Notes: generated by a model not told the origin, from the letters alone. A stretch of DNA of 41,615 bases from a bacterium (GCA_028819295.1 JAPPMA010000046.1:1-41615); one strand, 5' to 3'; shown: positions 7,618-15,102, numbered from the stretch's first letter. A program made the numbers and translations.

Positions 7618-9189
7618 ATGAACCGTGCCCCCGCCAATCCGTATCTAGCCGACTCCTCCTACGCCATTGCCCATGGGCGGTGCGACCAGCAGGACAATGT
7701 GCCCTGGCGGGGGCCAGAGGGCCCCACTGAGGTGCTCGATGAGGTGCTTGACCTCCAGTACGCCTGGCTCGGCCCCTGCCATTTCGGCCACCTGACGTCG
7801 GGGCCCTATCCCGACGGCCGAAGGGTGGTGTGGAGCAACGGGCGCCAGAACATCGCCAAGCTCGACTACGACACCCTCGAGGTGCTGGCCGACCACGAGA
7901 TCGTGGGTGGGGAAGGTCGCACTCCCATCGAAGAGTTGGAGGTCAATTTGCTCGGCCTCGACAAGAAGGACGGCTGGGATGCCGTCGAACACGCCATCGA
8001 GCTTTCGATGAAGTTCATGACCGGCATCGACGGGGTCTATGCGCTGCTGGATTGCGACCACACCCTGTTCCTGGGCCGCAAAGACCACGCGGTGGCCTAC
8101 GTGGAGACCGATCCCTCCGATCCGGCGTCGCCCATTGCGGAGCGGGACCGATGGAACAAGCCCGACCACATCGAGGGCTTCTTCGTGGGGATGAACATGA
8201 CCTTCGACGGCAAGCTGGTGATGTCCACCGACCACGGCTGGATCGTGGTGCTCGAGCGCGACTTCAGCGCCTACCACGCCCTCCAGATCGCCGGTGGGGC
8301 CGAGGTCGCCGCCGAGTACTGCGCTCGGCGGGCTGCGGAGCGGGGCAACACCGGCTACGGCTGGGTTCGCACCAGCATCTGCGTGGACAGCGACAACGCC
8401 ATCTACGTGTCGTCCAACGACCGCCACCACAAGCTGCGCTGGACGGGCGCCGAGCTCACCGATGATCCTGCCCGCGGCTGCTGGACGGCGCCCTATCGCA
8501 ACGGTGGCGGCTACGGCTCGGGCACCACGCCGTCGCTCATGGGCTTCGGCCCCGACGAGGACAAGTTCGTGGTTATCGGCGACGGCGACGAGGTGGTGAA
8601 CATCACCCTGCTGTGGCGCGACGAGATTCCCGAAGACTGGGAGCGGCTGCCCGACGCCCCCGACCGCCGCATCGCCGGCATCGGGCCGGCCAACATGGGC
8701 AATCCCGACCTGGCCGAGATCAAGACCGAGCAGTCGATCACCGTATCGGGATACGGGGCCATGACGGTGAACAACGAGCCGGCCTCGATCCCCGACGGTT
8801 TTCCCGCTCAGGCGGCCCGGATGCTGTGCTTCATGCTCGGCCACAAGCCGGAGTACCAGCCCCGCGGCCTCCACAAATACGAGTGGGATCCGGCGGCCCG
8901 AGAGCTGAAGCAGGCGTGGGTCAACCTCGACATCTCCTCCCCGAACTCGGTGCCCTTCGTGGCCGAGGAGAGCGGGCTGGTCTACACCTGCGGGGTCCGC
9001 AATGGGCGCTGGACGATCGAGGCCGCCGACTGGGCCACCGGGGAGTCGCGGTTCCACTACCTGCTGGGCGGCTCCAAGTTCAACACCATCGGCGCGGGGG
9101 TGACGGTGGACGACGACGGCCGGCTGCTGTTCGGCTCGATGTACGGCAAGACCCGCATCCTGAGAGGTCCAGGGAAGACCCCGAGCTGA
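7618..9189 (+). CDS. Conserved-looking hypothetical protein, possible beta-propeller fold
   Basis: I do not recognise the family of this 523-residue soluble protein. It has no signal peptide or membrane segment. It contains several strand-rich, Trp/Gly/Asp-rich segments of the type seen in beta-propellers and quinoprotein-like folds: DGRRVVWSNGRQNIAKLDYDT near residue 70, FDGKLVMSTDHGWIVVLERDF near 200, DNAIYVSSNDRHHKLRW near 260 and DDGRLLFGSMYGKTRIL near the end. The repeated spacing suggests blades, but no catalytic motif is evident. The start ATG has no ribosome binding site; an AATGAT hexamer about 8 bases upstream would fit a leaderless transcript. Codon use matches the flanking core genes, so recent transfer is not indicated. 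galE follows but has its own candidate promoter. Confidence 0.7.
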   Translation: MNRAPANPYLADSSYAIAHGRCDQQDNVPWRGPEGPTEVLDEVLDLQYAWLGPCHFGHLTSGPYPDGRRVVWSNGRQNIAKLDYDTLEVLADHEIVGGEGRTPIEELEVNLLGLDKKDGWDAVEHAIELSMKFMTGIDGVYALLDCDHTLFLGRKDHAVAYVETDPSDPASPIAERDRWNKPDHIEGFFVGMNMTFDGKLVMSTDHGWIVVLERDFSAYHALQIAGGAEVAAEYCARRAAERGNTGYGWVRTSICVDSDNAIYVSSNDRHHKLRWTGAELTDDPARGCWTAPYRNGGGYGSGTTPSLMGFGPDEDKFVVIGDGDEVVNITLLWRDEIPEDWERLPDAPDRRIAGIGPANMGNPDLAEIKTEQSITVSGYGAMTVNNEPASIPDGFPAQAARMLCFMLGHKPEYQPRGLHKYEWDPAARELKQAWVNLDISSPNSVPFVAEESGLVYTCGVRNGRWTIEAADWATGESRFHYLLGGSKFNTIGAGVTVDDDGRLLFGSMYGKTRILRGPGKTPS

Positions 9190-9200
9190 GAGCACCCCGC

Positions 9201-9206
9201 TATCGT
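9201..9206 (+). promoter_or_regulatory. Candidate -10 (TATCGT) for leaderless galE
   Basis: TATCGT ends 7 bases before the galE ATG, and no Shine-Dalgarno sequence intervenes. Transcription would begin at or next to the start codon. Confidence 0.5.
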
Positions 9207-9213
9207 CCACATC

Positions 9214-10230
9214 ATGGCAACGGTGTTGGTGACCGGGGGAGCGGGCTACATCGGAAGCCACACGTGTGTCGCCCTCTTGGAAGCCGGCTGGGAGGTTGCC
9301 GTTCTGGACAGCTTGGAGAACTCTTCGAGCGCCGCGGTCGAAGCCGTCGCCGAAATCGTCGGCCGCGGCGTTCGCCTCGATGTGGGCGATTGCCGCGACG
9401 AGTCCGCCGTGGAGAAGGTGATCGCCGAACTGGACCCCGACGCAGTGCTGCACTTCGCGGGTCTCAAGTCGGTGCCCGACTCGGTGGCTGATCCCCTCCG
9501 GTACTACCGCCACAATCTGGAGTCTGCCGCCGTGCTCTTGGCGGCGATGGAGCGCCATGGAGTGCGCCGCATCGTGTTCTCCTCATCGGCCACGGTCTAT
9601 GGGACTCCCGATGAGCTGCCGGTGTCAGAAGCGGCGAAAACCCGACCGGCCAACCCCTACGGATGGACCAAGCTGATGACCGAGCAGATGATCGCCGACG
9701 TGGTTCGCTCCGACCCTCGCTGGTCGGCATCGCTGCTCCGCTATTTCAACCCCGTGGGCGCCCATCCGAGCGGATTGATCGGAGAAGACCCCGAAGGGGT
9801 GCCTGGGAATCTGATGCCCTACCTGCTCCAAGTGGCGGTGGGCCGCCGTCCAATGCTGCCGTTATACGGCACCGACTATCCCACTCCCGACGGCACCGCG
9901 TTGCGGGACTACATCCATGTGATGGATTTGGCCGAAGGCCACCTGGCTGCCCTGGAAGCCCTGGAGTCGTCAACCGGGCAGGTTCACATCTGCAACTTGG
10001 GCACCGGCCGGGCCGCCTCGGTGCGAGAAGTGATCGCGGCAATGCGGGAGGCCACCGGCCATCTGTTGCCGTGCGAGGAGCTCGAGCGGCGCCCCGGCGA
10101 CGTCCCCGAGCTGTGGGCTGATCCCAGCAGGGCCCGCTCCGAGTTGGGATGGTCGGCCACCCGGACGCTGGCTGAGATGTGTCGAGACGGCTGGGCCTGG
10201 CAGTCGAAGAATCCGCAGGGCTTTGGCTAG
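9214..10230 (+). CDS. galE: UDP-glucose 4-epimerase
   Basis: The 338-residue product is a full-length extended short-chain dehydrogenase. It has the NAD-binding GGAGYIGSH at residues 8-16, the conserved FSSSATVYG serine region and the catalytic Tyr149-x-x-x-Lys153 in YGWTK. LRYFNPVGAHPSG and the C-terminal RRPGDVPELWADPS are typical of GalE. It interconverts UDP-glucose and UDP-galactose in the cytoplasm, supplying sugar nucleotides for cell-envelope polysaccharide. Other UDP-hexose or uronic acid epimerases share the fold, so the exact sugar is inferred from overall similarity. The gene faces pckA head-on, and their stops share four bases. Confidence 0.92.
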   Translation: MATVLVTGGAGYIGSHTCVALLEAGWEVAVLDSLENSSSAAVEAVAEIVGRGVRLDVGDCRDESAVEKVIAELDPDAVLHFAGLKSVPDSVADPLRYYRHNLESAAVLLAAMERHGVRRIVFSSSATVYGTPDELPVSEAAKTRPANPYGWTKLMTEQMIADVVRSDPRWSASLLRYFNPVGAHPSGLIGEDPEGVPGNLMPYLLQVAVGRRPMLPLYGTDYPTPDGTALRDYIHVMDLAEGHLAALEALESSTGQVHICNLGTGRAASVREVIAAMREATGHLLPCEELERRPGDVPELWADPSRARSELGWSATRTLAEMCRDGWAWQSKNPQGFG

Positions 10231-11885
10231 AGCATCGCCTTGATGCCCAAGGCGGCGTAATCCTGGTCCTCGAAGTTCTGGCGGAACAGGTCGCGCAGTC
10301 GGACCGCAGCCTGGTCATAGGCTTCGGGATCGCTCCAGGTGTTGCGGGGGTTGAGCACCTCGTCGGGAACGCCGGGGCACGACTCGGGGATCCTCAGCCC
10401 CAGAATGGGGAGCCCGACGGTGTCGGCGGTGTCGAAGTAGCCGCTGAGGGCGGCGTCGAGCAGCGCACGAGTGTGGGCGATGGACATCCGGGCGCCCACT
10501 CCGTAGGGGCCTCCCGACCAGCCGGTGTTCAGCAGGATGCACCGGGCCGAGTGGGCGTCCATGCGACTGGCTAGGAGCTCGGCATACACCGATGGCCTGT
10601 GCGACATGAACGGCGCGCCGAAACAGGCGCTGAACGTGGCCTGCGGCTCCACCACGCCCACCTCGGTGCCGGCCAGCTTGGCTGTGAAGCCCATCACGAA
10701 GTGGTACATCACCTCGTCGCGGTCGAGGATCGACACCGGGGGCAGCACACCGAAGGCATCGGCGGTCAACAGCACGATCGTGCTGGGGTGAGGCCCTCTG
10801 GCGCCGGGCGCCAAATGGGGGTTGCAGGAGAGAGGATAGGCGAAGCGGGTGTTCTCGGTGATGGAGTTGTCGGCGAGGTCGAGCTCTTGGGGGTCGGTGT
10901 CGGCCAGGTTCCTGCCGGCCAGGGCGGGGACGTTCTCGATGAGGGTGCCCTTCTTCGACAGGGCCGCGGCGATGATCGGCTCGGCGCTCTTGTCCAGGTC
11001 GATGAGCTTGGCGTAGCAGCCGTCCTCGAAGTTGGCGATCCCCGATTCGGTCCACACGTGCTCGTCGTCTCCGATCAGGCTGCGGTCGGGATCGGCCGAC
11101 AGGGTGGTCTTCCCGGTGCCGGACAGGCCGAACAAGATGGCGCTGTTGCCGTGGTCGTCCACGTTGGCCGAGCAGTGCATGGTGAGCTGCTTGGCGTCGG
11201 GCAGAACGAAGTTCATCACGGTGAACATGGTCTTCTTCACCACGCCGCAGTAGTCGGCCCGCCCGAGCACCAGCCCCAGCCGGTTGCGCAGGTCCATGAT
11301 GACGGCCCGGTCGGTGCGAGTGCCGTCGCGGTCGGGGTCGCACCGGAAGCTGGGCGCGTTGATCATGGTCCAGCCGACGGACTCGCGGTCGGCGTCGTCG
11401 CGCACCCGTTTGGGGAACATGATGTTGGCGAAGTAGGCGTGGGTGGCGTACTCGCTGACCAGCCGATAGGGGATGGCGAACTCCGGGTCCCAGCCGCAGA
11501 ACACATCGGCGGTGTACAGCGTGGCCTGCCGCTCATTCAGATGGGCCAGCACCCTCTCCAAGAGTCCCGAGTAGTGGTCTCCGTCCAGCTTGCTGAAATC
11601 CGCCTTCCACCACACATCGTCCACCACCTCGGGCCAGGCCACGGCGAAAGTGTCCTGCACGGGCCGGCCGGTACACGTTGGATCGGAGTAGAAGATCAGC
11701 GGCCCTTCGGCGCCCAGCGCGGTGGCGAACGCCTTCTGGTCGTGCTCGCCGCCGTCGAGGCGGGTGCGGCCCCGGTCGCCCTCGATGGCGGCGGCGAACA
11801 GCTCGTCTTGGGTCAGCCCGGCCCGGACGTCCACCGAGTCCAAGCCGAAGCGGATGCGAAGCTGGTCGGCGACCGAGCGGCTCAC
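10227..11885 (-). CDS. pckA: Phosphoenolpyruvate carboxykinase (ATP)
   Basis: From a GTG at 11885 the protein is 552 residues, close to the usual length of ATP-dependent PEP carboxykinases. Key blocks are present: FCGWDPEFAIPYR, the P-loop ILFGLSGTGKTTLSAD, the metal-binding LIGDDEHVW, SKKGTLIENV and NTGWSGGPYGVGARMS. The enzyme converts oxaloacetate and ATP to PEP, CO2 and ADP, the entry step of gluconeogenesis. The GTG overlaps the TGA of the upstream cold-shock-like gene (GTGA), so the two should be translationally coupled. A longer frame upstream lies within that gene and has no family similarity. The stop lies in CTAG, shared with the galE stop on the other strand, leaving no room for an intergenic terminator. 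Confidence 0.93.
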   Translation of the reverse strand: MSRSVADQLRIRFGLDSVDVRAGLTQDELFAAAIEGDRGRTRLDGGEHDQKAFATALGAEGPLIFYSDPTCTGRPVQDTFAVAWPEVVDDVWWKADFSKLDGDHYSGLLERVLAHLNERQATLYTADVFCGWDPEFAIPYRLVSEYATHAYFANIMFPKRVRDDADRESVGWTMINAPSFRCDPDRDGTRTDRAVIMDLRNRLGLVLGRADYCGVVKKTMFTVMNFVLPDAKQLTMHCSANVDDHGNSAILFGLSGTGKTTLSADPDRSLIGDDEHVWTESGIANFEDGCYAKLIDLDKSAEPIIAAALSKKGTLIENVPALAGRNLADTDPQELDLADNSITENTRFAYPLSCNPHLAPGARGPHPSTIVLLTADAFGVLPPVSILDRDEVMYHFVMGFTAKLAGTEVGVVEPQATFSACFGAPFMSHRPSVYAELLASRMDAHSARCILLNTGWSGGPYGVGARMSIAHTRALLDAALSGYFDTADTVGLPILGLRIPESCPGVPDEVLNPRNTWSDPEAYDQAAVRLRDLFRQNFEDQDYAALGIKAML

Positions 11886-12130
11886 GCGGGCTCCGAATCG
11901 CCGGCGGAGGTGAGAAACGATGGGGTGCCCATGTCCACCTCTGACCCCAACCGCAACCGGGTGGCCTGCCCTGCCGCGAGGTCGAACAGCACCCGCTGGC
12001 CCTGGCGCAGCATCCGGAACACCGACCCTTCCAGCGCATCGGGTGCCAGATCGAATTCGGCCAGATCGGTGTCTCGCACGACAACGCCGAGGCCGGTCGC
12101 GGGATCGTACGCCTTGATCACACCCTGCAC
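11882..12130 (-). CDS. Cold-shock-domain-like OB-fold small protein
   Basis: The 82-residue protein begins QGVIKAYDPATGLGVVV and later has LRQGQRVLFDLAAGQATRL. These match the first strands and the G-Q-x-V-x-F strand of the cold-shock domain. The aromatic RNA-binding motif GFGFI is replaced by GLGVV and no VFVH motif is seen, so single-stranded nucleic acid binding may be weak or altered. A tail of about 20 residues follows the domain. The start appears to be GTG at 12130; the ribosome binding site is weak, and a GTG nine bases later is an alternative. Its end overlaps the pckA start by four bases, which suggests a role tied to pckA expression or simply co-regulation. Confidence 0.65.
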   Translation of the reverse strand: MQGVIKAYDPATGLGVVVRDTDLAEFDLAPDALEGSVFRMLRQGQRVLFDLAAGQATRLRLGSEVDMGTPSFLTSAGDSEPA

Positions 12131-12374
12131 GGGGACTCTTTCTGCCGGTGACCGGGGATAAGAGGGAGGGTAACGGCTGTTCTAGACGGCTCGCGAGTCG
12201 GGGAGCACTTCCTGGCCGCCTGCTGACGCTTCGCTCGCTGGGTCTTCGGATCTCGTTGGCAGCGACCCGCCAAGTGGGTGGATCCATTTCGGGATTCCCA
12301 GAACTTACCGCAGTAGGAAGTGTTGACGGACGGCAAGCTCTACCGGTGTTCTCACCGGCTTCCGCCGCCGTCTG

Positions 12375-13058
12375 GTGGCCCTGCTGGCTCTGGCGGTGCT
12401 CGCCGCGGGCCTATGGGTGGCGATGCCGGGCGCGTCGGCCCACGATCCGGTGACCGAGACCTACCAGGAGCGGGTGGCGCCGTACACCGAGTCCTACACG
12501 GTGCCGGTGCAGGTGGGCACTGAGGCCTACCAGGTGCGAGTGGCCCCGTACACCGCCAGCCACACCTACTACACGACTGAGACCAGAACTACCTGTGCCT
12601 ATTTCGGGTGCGTCACGCTCGATGTCAGCGTTCCCCACACCGTGACCTGGCAGGTGTACAACTATGAGACCCGCACCCGCCCGGTGTATGAGACCCAGAC
12701 CCGCACCCGCACCGTCTACAACTACGCAACCCGAACCCGCACCGTCCACGATCCCCACTACGAACCGCCGCCCTACCCAGAACCCTGCTGCCTCACCCCG
12801 GCCCCGCCAGTGGAACCGGGACCAGGCGACGGGGACGGGAACACCGGCGACGGGCTCTTCAACAAGGTGATCGAATCGATAGTCAATGCCGCCGTGACTC
12901 TCTACACGGAGAGCCCCAATGTGATGACCGGCTACCAGGACAACTGTAGCCCGATGACCGGTCCCACCCTGGGTGCCATCGCTGACCAGACCCCGATTCC
13001 CGGCGCATCGGACGGGACCGACTACCTGGTCAACCACTACCAGGGCAACTACTGCTGA
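12375..13058 (+). CDS. Secreted Tyr/Thr/Arg-rich repeat protein, unknown function
   Basis: This 227-residue product starts with a hydrophobic stretch ending in PGASA before HDPV, which fits a signal peptide cleaved near residue 22. The mature part has two copies of YQxRVAPYTxS, at about residues 31-41 and 54-64. It then has four related units of the form V-Y-(N/E)-x-x-T-x-T-R-(P/T) between about 95 and 125. A Pro-rich linker with paired Cys and a Gly/Asp-rich spacer follow, then a C-terminal segment with two more Cys. I do not recognise the family; an extracellular or wall-associated structural role is inference. No in-frame start gives a positively charged n-region: codons from the upstream TGA at 12324 read TGVLTGFRRRL before the GTG used here. 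A one-base shift could restore a longer start, so the N-terminus is uncertain. Confidence 0.6.
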   Translation: MALLALAVLAAGLWVAMPGASAHDPVTETYQERVAPYTESYTVPVQVGTEAYQVRVAPYTASHTYYTTETRTTCAYFGCVTLDVSVPHTVTWQVYNYETRTRPVYETQTRTRTVYNYATRTRTVHDPHYEPPPYPEPCCLTPAPPVEPGPGDGDGNTGDGLFNKVIESIVNAAVTLYTESPNVMTGYQDNCSPMTGPTLGAIADQTPIPGASDGTDYLVNHYQGNYC

Positions 13059-13061
13059 CCC

Positions 13062-13067
13062 TATACT
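13062..13067 (+). promoter_or_regulatory. Candidate -10 (TATACT) for a leaderless small gene
   Basis: TATACT ends 6 bases before the ATG at 13074, and there is no ribosome binding site. It lies just after the stop of the secreted repeat protein gene. Confidence 0.5.
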
Positions 13068-13073
13068 GGGGCG

Positions 13074-13286
13074 ATGGGACGATCAGCGACCAAGCGGGAG
13101 CTGGGGGCGTGCATCTTCATGCTGGGTCCGGGGAGCATCGGGTTCTGGCTCGTGGTGCCCCTGCTCGACGCCCCCTGGCAGCAGTTGGCCGGGACCGCCT
13201 TCATGCTGCTGGCCCTTGCCGGGGCGGCGTCGTTCATCTGGCCCAAGCTGACGCTGAGGGCCATCCGGCGCACACTGGCGCGCTGA
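13074..13286 (+). CDS. Small two-helix membrane protein, unknown
   Basis: The product is 70 residues with a basic N-terminus (GRSATKREL), two hydrophobic segments at about 11-30 and 36-57, and a basic C-terminus (LRAIRRTLAR). No family is recognised. The TATACT hexamer six bases before the ATG supports a real, probably leaderless gene. It may act as a small membrane subunit; nothing nearby names a partner. Another small membrane gene follows after 148 bases with its own promoter-like hexamer. Confidence 0.55.
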   Translation: MGRSATKRELGACIFMLGPGSIGFWLVVPLLDAPWQQLAGTAFMLLALAGAASFIWPKLTLRAIRRTLAR

Positions 13287-13422
13287 GCGAAGCACCGAGC
13301 CGGTCGGAGGGGGCTCCACGCCTTCTCCGACCGGGCCGGGCGCGGGCATCGTCATTTGGGCGGGCTGCACGGCAACCGGGTAGGCGTCCGGGCCGATCAT
13401 TGGGGCAGCCGCCTGCAGAGGG

Positions 13423-13428
13423 TACGAT
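13423..13428 (+). promoter_or_regulatory. Candidate -10 (TACGAT) for a leaderless small gene
   Basis: TACGAT ends 6 bases before the ATG at 13435, the same spacing as at 13062 and 14367. Confidence 0.5.
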
Positions 13429-13434
13429 CCGAGT

Positions 13435-13668
13435 ATGAAGGTGATTCTGCGCGGGGTGCTGCTGGGGCCGCTGCTGTCGGGGGCATTCGAGGATGACCCG
13501 CGGATCAGGCAGGCCACGGCACTGGCGTACATCTTCGCCGGGGCGGCAGCCCACCTGATCGTTTGGGCTGCCGGGCTGCCCTTCCTACTCGGCTGGGCGT
13601 TCCTGCCGCCCCTCTACTGTCTGCTGCACGGTGTCTGGCTCTGGCGGTTCTGCCGCTCTATCCGCTAG
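13435..13668 (+). CDS. Small membrane protein, unknown
   Basis: This 77-residue protein begins MKVILRGVLLGPLLSGAFEDDP. It carries two hydrophobic segments, at about residues 29-46 and 49-70, and ends in a basic RFCRSIR. No family is recognised. A promoter-like hexamer six bases before the ATG supports expression as a leaderless message. The size and layout resemble the preceding 70-residue protein, but the sequences are not obviously related. Confidence 0.5.
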   Translation: MKVILRGVLLGPLLSGAFEDDPRIRQATALAYIFAGAAAHLIVWAAGLPFLLGWAFLPPLYCLLHGVWLWRFCRSIR

Positions 13669-14077
13669 CTCGTGGGCTGCTCCCCCGGCCTCATTGGAGG
13701 CAAGGCTTCGATGGGCGGCTCAGCGAGCCAGCCAAACCCTTCCGGGGGTGCGGCTCGCCCGGTGGAGTGGCACCCGACGGCGAAGCAGCTCACTATGGCG
13801 GCAGAGCCGGGCAGCTCGCTTCCTGCTGGGGAGCGGGCTGCCTCATTCCCCCACAGTCTGGCAATTTGGGCCGGGCTGACATTTTTTGGCCAAGACCGCA
13901 AGCGGTCCTCTGAAGCACAATCGGTTGCAGAGAGCGACATGGCAGCAGAATTGGCCTCTCGCCAGCATCAGCACTAAGTGCTGATGCAAATGTACTCGCG
14001 GCGAGGCCTTATCAATGCAGTGGCATTTTTGTGAGTCAGGCCGCCCAAACGACATGTTGAGGGTGGAGGGAGGCAGA
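13669..14077 (+). other. Gene-poor stretch with two palindromes
   Basis: About 410 bases separate the small membrane gene from the next supported start. A 101-codon frame (13672-13977) crosses it but has no start signal or recognisable protein character, so it is not called. The stretch contains GACCGC-AA-GCGGTC (13894-13907) and the long palindrome at 13965-13987. Near 14010 there is an AT-rich TATCAAT that might serve as a -10 for the following frame. Confidence 0.4.
13965..13987. repeat. Perfect 11-1-11 palindrome
   Basis: GCATCAGCACT, one A, then AGTGCTGATGC form an uninterrupted 23-base inverted repeat. It is not followed by a T-run, so it is not an obvious terminator. It lies 91 bases upstream of the GTG at 14078 and could be an operator or a mobile-element end. 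Confidence 0.6.
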
Positions 14078-14357
14078 GTGTCTAATCGGGTTCAATTGGA
14101 TGACAGCACCCCGCCGAAAGTGCCCCGCTCTGTTTTGACTGTTTCATTGCTGGGGGCAGTCATTCTCGGTGTAAGTGATTATGCCCTGGAGCAGTTTGCG
14201 GGGCGTTCACTGGGTCGTTGTCATGCTCATCGGAGGAGTGCTCATTTATGCGGCGGGATGGCCCCTCACTCGGTTGCTGTATCGCGCGTTGGCTCGAAGC
14301 GAGGAGAGCCGTCGCGCCGTATTGAGGTACAAGCACGGGACACGCCGCTCCGTATGA
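14078..14357 (+). pseudogene. Probable frameshifted two-helix membrane protein gene
   Basis: A GTG at 14078 follows a good GGGAGG and opens a frame reading SNRVQLDDSTPPKVPRS, then a hydrophobic helix LTVSLLGAVILGV. After that the frame loses protein character. The frame one base over, from 14175, continues with a second hydrophobic helix (HWVVVMLIGGVLIYAAGWP) and a basic tail (LLYRALARSEESRRAVLRYKHG), ending at TGA 14355-14357. Joining the two with one shift between about 14175 and 14240 gives a sensible two-helix protein of about 92 residues. The lesion could be a real mutation, a sequencing error or programmed shifting. Alternatively the second half could start on its own at GTG 14175. Confidence 0.45.
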
Positions 14358-14366
14358 CATTCATGC

Positions 14367-14372
14367 TACATT
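14367..14372 (+). promoter_or_regulatory. Candidate -10 (TACATT) of the toxin-antitoxin operon
   Basis: TACATT ends 6 bases before the antitoxin ATG, with no ribosome binding site between, which suggests a leaderless antitoxin message. Confidence 0.5.
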
Positions 14373-14378
14373 TGTGGT

Positions 14379-14666
14379 ATGAGCAGGCGGCGGGTGAGCA
14401 CGACGGTGGACAACGACTTGTTGGGTCGGGCGCGCCATCTTGAGGATTGGCCGAATGATGCGGCGATGATGGATGCCGCGCTAGATGCTCTGGTCGGCCG
14501 TTATCGAGAGGCTGAGATCGACGCCGCGTACGAGGCGTACGATCGCTGTCCTCTTGATGAGCGGGATGAGTGGGGGGATTTGGCGTCCTTTCACGAGGCA
14601 AACCTCCTTCACCGCCAGGAGTTGTGGGCGGAAAACAGAGCACAGCTTGAGCCGAGCGCCGAATAG
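14379..14666 (+). CDS. Ribbon-helix-helix antitoxin of a MazEF/PemIK-type pair
   Basis: The 95-residue protein begins SRRRVSTTVDNDLLGRAR, then has an AAMMDAALDALVGRY helix. This is the strand-helix-helix pattern of ribbon-helix-helix DNA-binding antitoxins. The acidic C-terminal half (AEIDAAYEAYDRCPLDERDEW and onward) is the expected disordered toxin-wrapping part. It would neutralise the MazF-like toxin encoded two bases downstream and repress its own promoter. The gene order, size and spacing are standard for type II modules. The start has a TACATT hexamer six bases upstream. Confidence 0.78.
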   Translation: MSRRRVSTTVDNDLLGRARHLEDWPNDAAMMDAALDALVGRYREAEIDAAYEAYDRCPLDERDEWGDLASFHEANLLHRQELWAENRAQLEPSAE

Positions 14667-14668
14667 CG

Positions 14669-14995
14669 ATGCTTGGTCGTGTCCGGTGGGGCGAGGTTTG
14701 GTGGTGGGAGTCTCCCCATGCCGGGCAGCGCCCGGTGGTCGTTCTGTCTCGCAATGCCGCGTTGGATCGACTGAGCACCGCGATTGTCGCACCGTGTACG
14801 ACGACTATTCGGGGGCTGCCTACCGAGGTTGTGCTTGAGCCCGGCGACGATCCGGTGCCGGCCGTGTCGGCGGTCAACCTGGACTCTGTAGAGAATGCTC
14901 CGCTCAGCTTGTTGGTTCAGCGACTGGGCCGGTTGAGCGACGAGCGCATGCGCCAGATCTGCGGCGCCCTGGAAATTGCCGTCGCTTGTCAATGA
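14669..14995 (+). CDS. MazF/PemK-family endoribonuclease toxin
   Basis: The 108-residue product has the PemK/MazF fold markers. GEVWW comes near the start, GQRPVVVLSRN has the conserved Arg, APCTTTIRGLPTEV has the Ser/Thr catalytic-site strand, and AVNLDSVENAP precedes a final helix. The family cleaves mRNA or other RNA at short sequence motifs and stops growth when the antitoxin is lost. All main motifs are present, so it looks active. It starts two bases after the antitoxin stop, so it is almost certainly co-transcribed. Confidence 0.87.
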   Translation: MLGRVRWGEVWWWESPHAGQRPVVVLSRNAALDRLSTAIVAPCTTTIRGLPTEVVLEPGDDPVPAVSAVNLDSVENAPLSLLVQRLGRLSDERMRQICGALEIAVACQ

Positions 14996-15088
14996 ATCTC
15001 GCCTGCTGACAATTGCCCAGAGGGGTTCTGAGAAGCTGGCTCCGCGAGGAGGTGGTGTTCGATGACCGCCCGTCAGCGCAGTCCTAAC

Positions 15089-15094
15089 TACCAT
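15089..15094 (+). promoter_or_regulatory. Candidate -10 (TACCAT) before the YloV-like gene
   Basis: TACCAT ends 8 bases before the ATG at 15103, and no ribosome binding site is visible. This fits a leaderless or near-leaderless transcript for the operon with recG. Confidence 0.4.
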
Positions 15095-15102
15095 CGCGGG
15101 GC

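Noticed and set aside
7645..9558. Long minus-strand frame opposite the 523-residue protein and galE
   Set aside because: It crosses two well-supported genes and shows no domain; codon-bias artefact.
10599..12161. Long plus-strand open frame opposite pckA
   Set aside because: It is antisense to a clear PEP carboxykinase and has the low-complexity Gly/Val/Arg character of a high-GC shadow frame.
13672..13977. 101-codon plus-strand frame in the gene-poor stretch
   Set aside because: No ribosome binding site, no -10 spacing, no hydrophobic or domain pattern, and it ends inside the palindrome.
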